A stretch of DNA of 64,000 nt, from NCBI GenBank assembly GCA_002336805.1, contig DDEZ01000013.1:9962-73961 (forward strand), in the 5' to 3' direction. The notes under the pieces are model-generated. The model did not search any database. It was not told the DNA's origin and worked only from the letters and a program-made list of their open reading frames with translations. The translations under genes and the position numbers were made by a program. The stretch is from Bacteroidetes bacterium UBA1941. Its GTDB lineage: Bacteria; Bacteroidota; Bacteroidia; Chitinophagales; LD1. Shown one piece after another: positions 45,367 through 53,837 of this stretch (position 1 is the first letter of the stretch; every line of letters begins with the position of its first letter).

Positions 45367-45543
45367 GTCCTTGTGTTTTCTCTCCGGAAATCTGGCATTG
45401 GCCGGAAAAATCAATGTTGCGGATGTCATAAAAGGCAATAATTCTGCCATCATGCGTTTGAAGAGCAGGTGTACAGGCGGGGAGGCGGCCTGTTAGCTTG
45501 TGAATAGGAGAAGGTGATATATTAAGTATTTTTAAACCGGAAG

Positions 45544-46092
45544 ATGAATAAGAAGATCGTCATAATACTGAGCGTGATATCGCTGCTGATGGCCGGGCTG
45601 TACTCCTGCAAAACGGATGCGCCGCTCACTACCAATGAGTATATCTCCCGCGTAGATGTGATCGCTATTGACCAGACGGACCAGCATGCTGATACCTTCG
45701 GGTATATCAACTTCCGCGAGGCGGAGGGAGGCCCGGCTACGATGATAGACACCATCCGGCTGAAAGGGAGCAGATCCTACGACGTGCAGCTCAGGATACT
45801 GGACGAGGCTAATAATCCGATACTGGACCTCACGGATAGTATCACTCATATGGCGGATAAGCATCTGATGGTGTATACCATAGACCCTGTATCAGGCCTG
45901 ATCCAAAACAAGATACAGGACAAAGACTCACATGGCCTGCCACTCGGCCTCGTGAGCACCTGGCAGACCGGAGATAGCGGCACAGCAGGCTACCTGCGCC
46001 TGATACTCTACCACCAGCCGGTAGGCAAAAATGGCACACCTACGCCAGGCAATGTAGATTTTGAGGCGGACTATCCTGTTATCGTAAAATAG
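45544..46092 (+). CDS. Small lipoprotein linked to the TonB receptor
   Basis: 182 residues with lipobox LYSC (Cys22). The mature part is beta-rich: INFREAEGGPATMIDTIRLKGSRSYDVQLRILDEANNPILDLTDSI, then HLMVYTIDP and LRLILYHQP, ending PGNVDFEADYPVIVK. Similar proteins often follow receptors of this type in Bacteroidota and some are labelled type 1 periplasmic-binding fold; I cannot confirm that fold by eye. It is probably the surface or periplasmic partner of the receptor 177 bases upstream. Confidence 0.7.
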   Translation: MNKKIVIILSVISLLMAGLYSCKTDAPLTTNEYISRVDVIAIDQTDQHADTFGYINFREAEGGPATMIDTIRLKGSRSYDVQLRILDEANNPILDLTDSITHMADKHLMVYTIDPVSGLIQNKIQDKDSHGLPLGLVSTWQTGDSGTAGYLRLILYHQPVGKNGTPTPGNVDFEADYPVIVK

Positions 46093-46116
46093 AATCTTCC
46101 GATACTTACTAAAATG

Positions 46117-46144
46117 AAAAGGGCTGCGGTGACGCAGCCCTTTT
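46117..46144. terminator. Bidirectional terminator
   Basis: A perfect 12-bp stem AAAAGGGCTGCG/CGCAGCCCTTTT with a GTGA loop between convergent genes. Confidence 0.9.
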
Positions 46145-46163
46145 CTGTATTATGCAGGATAGC

Positions 46164-47819
46164 TTATTGTGCATTCCTCCTGTGGCCTACCCACACGAAG
46201 CGCTTATTGACGTACTCCGGATTGGTAAAGCTGGCATTACCCGCAGGGTTGCCGCCGGTCACGTGAAAGTCGCTGAAGGTAGCATGCTGATTTACAAAGA
46301 TACCACCTGTCAGGTTGAATGACACAGGTGTGAAGACAGACTCCATCTCCTCTTCTATCAGCTTGATGGTATCCTCATTGGTAGAGTAGGCGGCGCAGGT
46401 GATGGCACCGTGCTTGCCTGCCATCTCCTTGGCCAGCTCGACAGACTGGGCCGTGTTCTTGGTCTTGATCACGAGTACGATCGGGCCGAAGAGCTCATTC
46501 TCATAGATGCCAAAGTCCTTGGCTGCTACCTCCAGTACGATAGGAGAGGAGGTGCGCGCATCAGGGTATTCTGCATTGGCCACCTTGCCTGGTGCGAGGA
46601 GCTGTGTGGCGATATCGCTCACAGAGTCCACACGCTTCAGCGTAGCATCGCTCTGTATGGCACCAAGTGTGCCTGGGCCCATAGCAGGATGCTTCGCTAT
46701 ACCGCTGATCGCATCTACGAGTGCCTTTACAGTATCCTCATAGCTTACAGGGGCGCCACCACTACTTACGCCGCCTTCAGGTATGAAGAAGTTTTGCGGT
46801 GCTGTACACATCTGGCCGGAGTAGAGTGACACGGAGAATGCGAGATTCTGTGCCACTGCTGCGAGATCAGTCACAGAGTCTATGATCACAGAGTTGACAC
46901 CAGCCTTCTCGGTGAAGGTCGTCTTGCCCGGCAGGCTCTCTACATATTTGCCGAAGGCAGAGCCGCCGGTATAGTCTATCAGCTTCACGAGCGGATGCTC
47001 GGCCAGTTTCTTGGTGATTAGATTGTCAGAAGCGTCCACTGCCAGCTGGCAGATATTGATGTCGTGGCCCTTTTGCTGCAGGGCATTTTGTATCTCGGCT
47101 ACTACGATAGCTATCGCGTAGACAGACTTAGGGTGTGGCTTTACGATAGCTGTATTGCCGGTGATCAGCGTGGCGAAGAGGCCAGGCACTGTATTCCATG
47201 TAGGAAAAGTGGAGCAGCCGATGATCAGGCCGACACCCTTTGGTACTGCATGGTATTCTTTCTGGAGTTTTAGCGTTGCTTTGCCGGCAGGCTTCTCCCA
47301 GGTGATAGACTCAGGGAAGCGCTTCAGCTCCTCCCAGCCCATAGCCAGTGCCTCCAGCGCGCGGTCGCTGGCGTGAGGCCCCGATGCCTGGAAGCTCATC
47401 ACAAACGACTGGCCCGTCGTATGCTGCGTAGCATAGGCTATCTCAAAGAACTTATTCTTGATCCGCTCCAGTGCATCTACCAGTACCTCGGCACGCTCAT
47501 CTGCAGAGACCTTCTTCCACTCGCCAAAGGCGCGGCCGGCACGTACCAGCAGGGTATCTACCTCAAATGTAGGATAGGTGATACCCAGTGGCTTCATGGT
47601 GTATGGAGATACCTCCTCACCCACCCAGCCGGCAGGGTTCTGCTGCTTCAGCAGTTCAAACTTTTTGCCGAGCTGCTCATTGTATAGCTTCAGGCCCTCA
47701 GTAGAGGCCTCCTCTCCATAGGCTTTAGGAGACTCCGGATATTGTGCAAAGAAAGCGCGGGAGTGGATAGCCTTGACGGCGTTTTCTACGATCTCGCGGT
47801 TAGACTGGCTTAGTGACAT
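46164..47819 (-). CDS. paaN: PaaN-type aldehyde dehydrogenase (phenylacetate degradation)
   Basis: 551 residues. It matches the PaaN subgroup that acts after ring opening of phenylacetyl-CoA or related substrates. Start MSLSQSNREIVENAVKAI, with LGITYPTF, CSTFPTWNTVPGLFATLITGNTAIVKPHPKS and DYTGGSAFGKYVES. The catalytic Cys is in SLYSGQMCTAPQNFFIPEGG, and the end is HVTGGNPAGNASFTNPEYVNKRFVWVGHRR. It has no fused hydratase domain. No other paa gene is nearby, so its pathway role here is uncertain; it may oxidise other aldehydes. Confidence 0.9.
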   Translation of the reverse strand: MSLSQSNREIVENAVKAIHSRAFFAQYPESPKAYGEEASTEGLKLYNEQLGKKFELLKQQNPAGWVGEEVSPYTMKPLGITYPTFEVDTLLVRAGRAFGEWKKVSADERAEVLVDALERIKNKFFEIAYATQHTTGQSFVMSFQASGPHASDRALEALAMGWEELKRFPESITWEKPAGKATLKLQKEYHAVPKGVGLIIGCSTFPTWNTVPGLFATLITGNTAIVKPHPKSVYAIAIVVAEIQNALQQKGHDINICQLAVDASDNLITKKLAEHPLVKLIDYTGGSAFGKYVESLPGKTTFTEKAGVNSVIIDSVTDLAAVAQNLAFSVSLYSGQMCTAPQNFFIPEGGVSSGGAPVSYEDTVKALVDAISGIAKHPAMGPGTLGAIQSDATLKRVDSVSDIATQLLAPGKVANAEYPDARTSSPIVLEVAAKDFGIYENELFGPIVLVIKTKNTAQSVELAKEMAGKHGAITCAAYSTNEDTIKLIEEEMESVFTPVSFNLTGGIFVNQHATFSDFHVTGGNPAGNASFTNPEYVNKRFVWVGHRRNAQ

Positions 47820-47940
47820 ATCTTGTGTTTTACTGTTTTAAAAGTATGAGGGTTGAAAGTAAGGGATTTTGACAGAAAAGGAAAAATAGCTGAGGATCGC
47901 AGTAGGGACAGGTCGCGACCTGCCCCTACCTACTAGCGGG

Positions 47941-49356
47941 CTATGCAGCCAGTTCCCCCAGCTTCTCCATGATCCAGCTTTTGTCCGCCAGTTGTTTTAC
48001 TTTATTGATATCCTGTGTGAGTTGTGCGATCTTTTTGCGGTCCTTCACATCTGCGCGGAATAGCTTGAGCGTATAGCGCACAAAATTGCCATACACCGCC
48101 CGCTGTGTATCTGAGATGAGCCGCTTACGGCTGAGCAGTATGCGGAAGCTCTCACTGAGCGACTGCAGCGGCTGGTACTCTCCCAGCTCGTAGTAGGTCT
48201 TCATGAGTGTCGTTTTGGCATCGAGCTGATAGAAGACATCATTATAGTCTACCGAGCCGAGCAGCTCCAGCACCCGGTCATATTTGCCTGCGGCAAAAGC
48301 ATAGCGTGCCATGTTGAACGTATAGGCGTTGTCCCTGTCGCGCTCAGGTATATACGGCGTATACGTTTCTATGAAATCGGTAACCCATTTTAGCTCTTTG
48401 GCGCGGAGTGCGATGGTGACTATGTTTTTAAACTCCCATGGAGACATGGAGCCGCTATGCGTGAGCAGGCCATCACGCAGCTGCTGCTTGTAGAGTGAGA
48501 GTATCTTCTGTACGTAGCTGAGGTCACCCTGATTGATCATGCGGATACAGTAGTTCACGGCAAATGCATAGAGCTGCTCCGCCTCTGTGACCGGGAAAAG
48601 GTGTATATGCTGCGACAGGAGGCCACTTAGCAGCTCAAAGTTGGCATTGCCATCTCTCTCCTGTAGTGTATGGATGATGGCTACATAGATCTGAATGAGT
48701 GGCACATCCTTTATCGATGTGTGTGCCGCCATCGCCATCACCGCCTCCATGAAGTGTATCTCTGATGGTGTATTCAGAAACTTCTGGTAGTGCAGTGCAG
48801 AAGCATAATACTTCAGCTTTTGTATCACATAGTAGGTATCGAGGCTGCGCATGGTAGCCGTGAGGTGCTTCTCACTATCCCGGCGGTCCAGATTTTCTAT
48901 GAAGGCATTCTGCAGCTCATCTGCTCTGTAGCGATCGATATAGTAGCCGGCATCGCGGAGCTCATTTTTACGTGCAGTTTCGTTTACAGCTTTGACCATA
49001 GGTGCTGCACAGGAGGGGAGGAGCCTGGTATTGTATATATCCAGCAATATGAGATTGCGCTCTGTATCGTGATCCGCCAGGTGCTCCAGCAGCAGAAAGC
49101 GCTCCAGCACTTTGGTCAGGTCTGATAGCAATCGGGCATAACGCAGCGCTACAAATCTCTTTTTACCAAAGGCTGCTTTCCAGATGTTTTCATTGCTCAG
49201 TGCTGCGGGTATGCGCTCCTTGTAGAAAGTGCGGATATACTCCCAGGTGGCCAGCACATAGTCATCAGCGTTGGCGCCTGGCATATAGCGGTCCAGGCGG
49301 TTAAGCTCATACTGTGAAAGAGAGCGGAGGATATGGTCTGGTTTAGTGTTGATCAT
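47941..49356 (-). CDS. Helical-repeat protein of unknown function (second)
   Basis: 471 residues, all helical, no signal. Opens MINTKPDHILRSLSQYELNRLDRYM, then WEYIRTFYKERIPAAL and FVALRYARLLSDLTKVLERFLL. TPR-like pairs fill the middle, and a charged C-terminus ends in KVKQLADKSWIMEKLGELAA. Its layout resembles the protein at 37058-38566, but by-eye identity is low. I do not recognise a function. The 210 bases to the next gene are AT-rich, with no clear signal. Confidence 0.72.
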   Translation of the reverse strand: MINTKPDHILRSLSQYELNRLDRYMPGANADDYVLATWEYIRTFYKERIPAALSNENIWKAAFGKKRFVALRYARLLSDLTKVLERFLLLEHLADHDTERNLILLDIYNTRLLPSCAAPMVKAVNETARKNELRDAGYYIDRYRADELQNAFIENLDRRDSEKHLTATMRSLDTYYVIQKLKYYASALHYQKFLNTPSEIHFMEAVMAMAAHTSIKDVPLIQIYVAIIHTLQERDGNANFELLSGLLSQHIHLFPVTEAEQLYAFAVNYCIRMINQGDLSYVQKILSLYKQQLRDGLLTHSGSMSPWEFKNIVTIALRAKELKWVTDFIETYTPYIPERDRDNAYTFNMARYAFAAGKYDRVLELLGSVDYNDVFYQLDAKTTLMKTYYELGEYQPLQSLSESFRILLSRKRLISDTQRAVYGNFVRYTLKLFRADVKDRKKIAQLTQDINKVKQLADKSWIMEKLGELAA

Positions 49357-49566
49357 GTCATTGTTGTCAATGAAGTTAAGGCTTTCTAAAAAAATATTGA
49401 GTATATAAAAATGAAATTAAGATTACTTATGGCCACTTATGATTAAATTTTATAAGTATATAAGCGGTTATTTGTACTTTTTATTAGGGCAGACTATTCG
49501 TTTTTTTGTATCGTCAATGAGAGGATTAAGGAGGAAGAGATTAAATTTTGGATAAAATCACATGAG

Positions 49567-51588
49567 ATGAAAATGGCGAGAATAATAATGGCGGCCTTTC
49601 TGGTGCTTGGCATCAGCCTGCAGGCCATGGCACAGTCGGCGGGGCCGGATCAAACCATTTGCAAGTTTGTGCTGGTCACTATGGCGGCACAGGGCACAGG
49701 GACCTGGTCTGTAGCCGGGGCAAACCCAGCCGCTACGACTTTTGTCAACGCGACAGACCCCAGTACGGGGACTTTCGGTTTTTCGAACTCCGGTACCTAT
49801 ACTTTCGCATGGACCAGCGGTGGTGTACCGGACACGATGACTGTGACGGTGATCGATGCTGATATAGCATCTATCACAGCCTCTCCGGATAGTATCATTG
49901 CCACCGGGCAGAGCGCTACGCTTACTGCCCTGACTGATGTGCCGGGCGGCAGCTATCAGTGGAGCCCCCCGGCTTTCATTACTCCGGTGTCCGGCCATCC
50001 CGAGACTATCATCGGCACGCCCAATACTACGATGAGTTTCTGCCTGACCTATACAGTCAGTGGCTGCCAGACCACCAAGTGCCAGACTATATATGTACGG
50101 AGTGTATACGCAGGAGCCGACCAAACCGCCTGCCAGTATGATGTAGCTACGATGGCTGCCTCTGGTACCGGCACCTGGTCTGCGCTCACTGGTAATCCAG
50201 CAACAGCCGTTCTGAGCAATCCTTCTGATCCTAATACGACAGTTTCAAGCTTATCGATACCAGGGACATATTCTTTCATATGGACCAGCGGCAGCAACAC
50301 GGATACGGCAGCGGTACACGTCAATGCTAAACCGAACGCAGGTCCGGATCAAACAGTCTTTTCTCCTTCGCTTCCCGGCGGCACTGCTACTATGGCGGCG
50401 ACAGCTACGGGTACCTGGACTGCCGACCCAGGTAATCCTGGTACGGCTACTATCACCACGTCATCCAGTCCCACCACTACGATCACATCGTTTAGTGCGG
50501 CTGGCTCTTATGCCTTCATATGGACATCAAATGGCTGTACGGATACGGTGACTGTATCAGTACAGCTATCTTCACCTACCGACTCTGTATGGCCGGGCGA
50601 TGCCGACCACAATGGTGTAGCAGACAATAATGACCTGCTGCCGATAGGAGTAGCCTATGGCCTCAATGGATTTGCCCGTGCGGACCAATCGATCATCTGG
50701 ACAGCCCATTACACTCAGGACTGGGGAGTGCAGTTTCTGAATGGTACCAATACCAAACACGCCGACTGTAATGGAGACGGTGTCATCAACGCAGATGACA
50801 CATTGGCTATCATTCAAAACTTCGGACTCACTCATGCTAAGACAAATAGTGCCAGTCCATGGAGATCGGGACTGGCTGGGCTGAAAACTGTATTGAGCGC
50901 TGATAGCCTGTATCAGGGAGATACTCTCACTGTGACATTTATATTGGGAGATGCCAGTATACCTGCAAACAACATCTATGGATTGGCATGGACCTATAAT
51001 TTCGATCCGCTGGTGGTAGATTCTACCTTTACTACCATATCTTTCGGCAATTCATGGCTGGGAAGCACAGATAAGATATCTATCGGTAAGACGCTCAATA
51101 GTCAGGGCCATGTAAAGGCAGCTATCACACGCACCGATCACACCACACGCAGTGGCTACGGAGCTATCGCAAAAGTCAGCTTTAAGATCACCACAGACAA
51201 TATCAGTGGCAAGGATCTGGTGTACTATACTAATACAGGATTTATAAGTGACCTCACCGCTATAAACGAGCACGGCACTCCTATCCCGCTCAACGCTGGT
51301 GCAGATACGAGTCAGGTAGGATATACCCCGACAAGTATCAACGAGATCGCAACGGAGAAAGTGTCTCTCCATCCTAATCCGGCGCAAAGTAAAGTGACTG
51401 TAGCAGCGGCCAGCATGATCACTGAGGTAGCTATCATCAATGTGGCAGGACAGGAGGTGCGCCACATAGCAGGCCTGAATAGCAAAATAGCCAACATAGA
51501 CATAGCCACTCTGGAGGAGGGTATGTATTTCGTACAAATAAAAACAGATATTGGAGCTGGTACTACTAAACTATCTGTGGTGAGATGA
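49567..51588 (+). CDS. T9SS-exported protein with dockerin-like calcium motifs
   Basis: 673 residues. The signal peptide ends at AMAQ (about 24). Three Ig/PKD-like repeats of about 85-95 residues follow, each opening AGPDQT (SAGPDQTICKF, YAGADQTACQYD, NAGPDQTVFSP) and ending in YxFxWTS. A dockerin-like pair comes next: WPGDADHNGVADNNDLLPIG and ADCNGDGVINADDTLAII. After a cohesin-like region (about 440-560) the T9SS type A sorting domain closes it: LHPNPAQSKVTV, INVAGQEV, GMYFVQIKT, KLSVVR. It is a secreted surface protein. The GTGTW repeats recall adhesins; no enzyme domain is seen. Confidence 0.88.
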   Translation: MKMARIIMAAFLVLGISLQAMAQSAGPDQTICKFVLVTMAAQGTGTWSVAGANPAATTFVNATDPSTGTFGFSNSGTYTFAWTSGGVPDTMTVTVIDADIASITASPDSIIATGQSATLTALTDVPGGSYQWSPPAFITPVSGHPETIIGTPNTTMSFCLTYTVSGCQTTKCQTIYVRSVYAGADQTACQYDVATMAASGTGTWSALTGNPATAVLSNPSDPNTTVSSLSIPGTYSFIWTSGSNTDTAAVHVNAKPNAGPDQTVFSPSLPGGTATMAATATGTWTADPGNPGTATITTSSSPTTTITSFSAAGSYAFIWTSNGCTDTVTVSVQLSSPTDSVWPGDADHNGVADNNDLLPIGVAYGLNGFARADQSIIWTAHYTQDWGVQFLNGTNTKHADCNGDGVINADDTLAIIQNFGLTHAKTNSASPWRSGLAGLKTVLSADSLYQGDTLTVTFILGDASIPANNIYGLAWTYNFDPLVVDSTFTTISFGNSWLGSTDKISIGKTLNSQGHVKAAITRTDHTTRSGYGAIAKVSFKITTDNISGKDLVYYTNTGFISDLTAINEHGTPIPLNAGADTSQVGYTPTSINEIATEKVSLHPNPAQSKVTVAAASMITEVAIINVAGQEVRHIAGLNSKIANIDIATLEEGMYFVQIKTDIGAGTTKLSVVR

Positions 51589-51656
51589 TCACTACGGCAT
51601 ACCTAAGTCACCCAGCTCTCAACCCATCACAAACAGTAAAAACTAAAATCGCATAT

Positions 51657-53699
51657 ATGAAAAATAAGCTCTTACTATTATTTGCAGTTTTGTGCCTCTA
51701 TAGTGCTCATGCACAAAACTATACCTGGACGAGGAAAGCCGATCTGCCCGATCCAAACTATCAAGGTGCCAGCATGACGATCAATAACAAAGTATACGTG
51801 ATAGGCGGTGTGATAGACCACATCAATACACCTGTCAATCTCAACAGGAAAGTATGGGAGTATGATCCTGTAGCCGATACCTGGACGCGCAAACAGGATG
51901 CTCCCGGCACGGCGGTATATGGCGCCAGCTACTTTGTGATAGGTGGCTATGGCTACATAGTAAACGGCTGGGACTCTACTAACTCTGGCGTAGGTCCATC
52001 GGACTGCTGGCGCTATGATCCGGCTACTGATTCCTGGGCAGCGATGGCGCACTTTCCAGGATCCATGCGCTATACCTGTACGGCGTTTGCCATGAATGGC
52101 AAAGGCTATGTCACCTGCGGTTTCCGTCCGTATACGAATGAGACATGGGAGTACGATCCCGCTACAAACGCATGGACAGCCAAAGCAGCTTTCCCGGGTA
52201 CGCCACGACAGTCTATGACCAGCTTTGTGATAGGCAACTATGCCTATATGGGTGCCGGTATGCCAGCATCATACAATGGATGGGCATATATCAATAGTGA
52301 TTACTACCGGTATGATGCTGCTAATGATACCTGGACCCAGATCAGCAGTTTCCCGGGTACACCGCAGACCACGGAGAGTACTTTCACGCTGGGAGGCAAG
52401 GCCTATGTGGTATGCGGCGTGACCGAAAATCAATATAACTATTCGAGCGGTGCATCTAAAGATATCTGGACCTATGACCCTGCCTCTGACCAGTGGAATA
52501 TGTGGGGCATATTCCCTGATACAGGCATCGTAGGTGGCAACCACGTAGACTGCAATGGCGCGGGATATATAGGGCAGGGTGAACACTTTACGTTCGGCAC
52601 CTATTCACGTGTCTGGTGGACTTTGGGCCCGGCTGCAGGACCATTCTCCTGTACAGCCACGGTTCACTCGTTTAAGATCAATAACTCTACATTCAACTTT
52701 CAGGCAAACGGTAGCTTTTCCCCTTCGGCTGTCCTGACATGGAATTTCGGAGATGGACACAGCGCTACAGGCACCTCTGTGACCCATACTTTCTCGACAG
52801 CAGGTACATATTCTGTATCGCTCAGTGTCACAGATACTGCTGGCAGTGGCTGCGGCGCTACGGCTTCTACGAGTGTCACCGTGGCCAACCTTTCAAACTG
52901 CTCAGTCTCTATAGCCAGCCAGCACATAGGGGTACAATACACCCTGTTTACCAATGCATCCGGAGGCGGTCCTTATACCTACTCATGGACCTGCGCGCAG
53001 GACAGCAGCTTTAGCTCTACCTCACCAGACCCGGCTGTGGTGCTGACCCCCAATGTACCTACCACGTACTGTGTCACCATCATGGATACCACCGGCTGCA
53101 CTGCCTCATCCTGTACTACCATCACGTATGTACCCGGCGTAGACTCATGTTCCACATTCCTCTATATCTACCCTCAGGGCAATATACCTGGTGTGTATAA
53201 TGCCTACATCTATCACTCAGGCGCTGCTCCTATGAGTTATTCATGGTCATTTGGCAATGGGGCATCATCTACTGTTCCGCTGCCGGTTTACACATATCCT
53301 GTTTCGGGTTTCTTTGATATCTGCCTTACTATAGTGGATTCCAATGGATGTGTATCCAGCTACTGTGATTCACTCTTTTATGCTTTCAAGACAGGTGGCG
53401 GCCCTATCCATGAGCTCAGGGTCATTTCGCGCAATACAGTAGGCATACAGGACGTGACCGAGGCTACGGTCTCTGTCTATCCTAATCCGGCTGAGGGCAA
53501 AATTACCATCACTGCTGAGGATCCGATCACCGCAGTGAGCATCACGGATGTAGCGGGTCAGGAGATGTATGAGCAGGCTGTCGCTCAAGTGAAGAGCATC
53601 GTAGCGGACTTGCCAGCTACTATGGCCAGTGGCATCTATTTCGTGCATGTCAAAACCACACGGTCTTCGGGTACAACAAAACTGTCGGTGATCAGGTAA
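51657..53699 (+). CDS. T9SS-exported kelch/PKD protein
   Basis: 680 residues from ATG 51657 (MKNKLLLLFAVLCLYSAHAQ); the longer frame from 51585 lacks a signal peptide. Six or so kelch repeats (about 20-340) with WEYDPxxDTW and WxYDPATDSW motifs form a beta propeller. A PKD domain (about 365-430, FNFQANGSFSPSAVLTWNFGDG) and two further Ig/PKD-like segments with Cys pairs follow. The T9SS type A sorting domain is at the end: VYPNPAEGKITI, ITDVAGQEMYE, GIYFVHVKT, KLSVIR. The sorting tails of this and the preceding protein are similar, which suggests a shared origin. Secreted, ligand unknown. Confidence 0.9.
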   Translation: MKNKLLLLFAVLCLYSAHAQNYTWTRKADLPDPNYQGASMTINNKVYVIGGVIDHINTPVNLNRKVWEYDPVADTWTRKQDAPGTAVYGASYFVIGGYGYIVNGWDSTNSGVGPSDCWRYDPATDSWAAMAHFPGSMRYTCTAFAMNGKGYVTCGFRPYTNETWEYDPATNAWTAKAAFPGTPRQSMTSFVIGNYAYMGAGMPASYNGWAYINSDYYRYDAANDTWTQISSFPGTPQTTESTFTLGGKAYVVCGVTENQYNYSSGASKDIWTYDPASDQWNMWGIFPDTGIVGGNHVDCNGAGYIGQGEHFTFGTYSRVWWTLGPAAGPFSCTATVHSFKINNSTFNFQANGSFSPSAVLTWNFGDGHSATGTSVTHTFSTAGTYSVSLSVTDTAGSGCGATASTSVTVANLSNCSVSIASQHIGVQYTLFTNASGGGPYTYSWTCAQDSSFSSTSPDPAVVLTPNVPTTYCVTIMDTTGCTASSCTTITYVPGVDSCSTFLYIYPQGNIPGVYNAYIYHSGAAPMSYSWSFGNGASSTVPLPVYTYPVSGFFDICLTIVDSNGCVSSYCDSLFYAFKTGGGPIHELRVISRNTVGIQDVTEATVSVYPNPAEGKITITAEDPITAVSITDVAGQEMYEQAVAQVKSIVADLPATMASGIYFVHVKTTRSSGTTKLSVIR

Positions 53700-53773
53700 A
53701 CGTAACAAAGCTGCGGCTACCACTTTTGACCATCTGATTTATCCACATTTTGTGCTATATTCGCTAGGTGAAG

Positions 53774-53806
53774 AAATCCGTCCTGAGATAGGGGCGGATT
53801 TTTATA
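53774..53806 (+). terminator. Terminator after the kelch/PKD gene
   Basis: Stem AAATCCG/CGGATTT, extended by TCC/GGG, followed by a T-rich stretch. Confidence 0.7.
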
Positions 53807-53837
53807 TATTATAAAAACAGTGACAATAACTATATAA

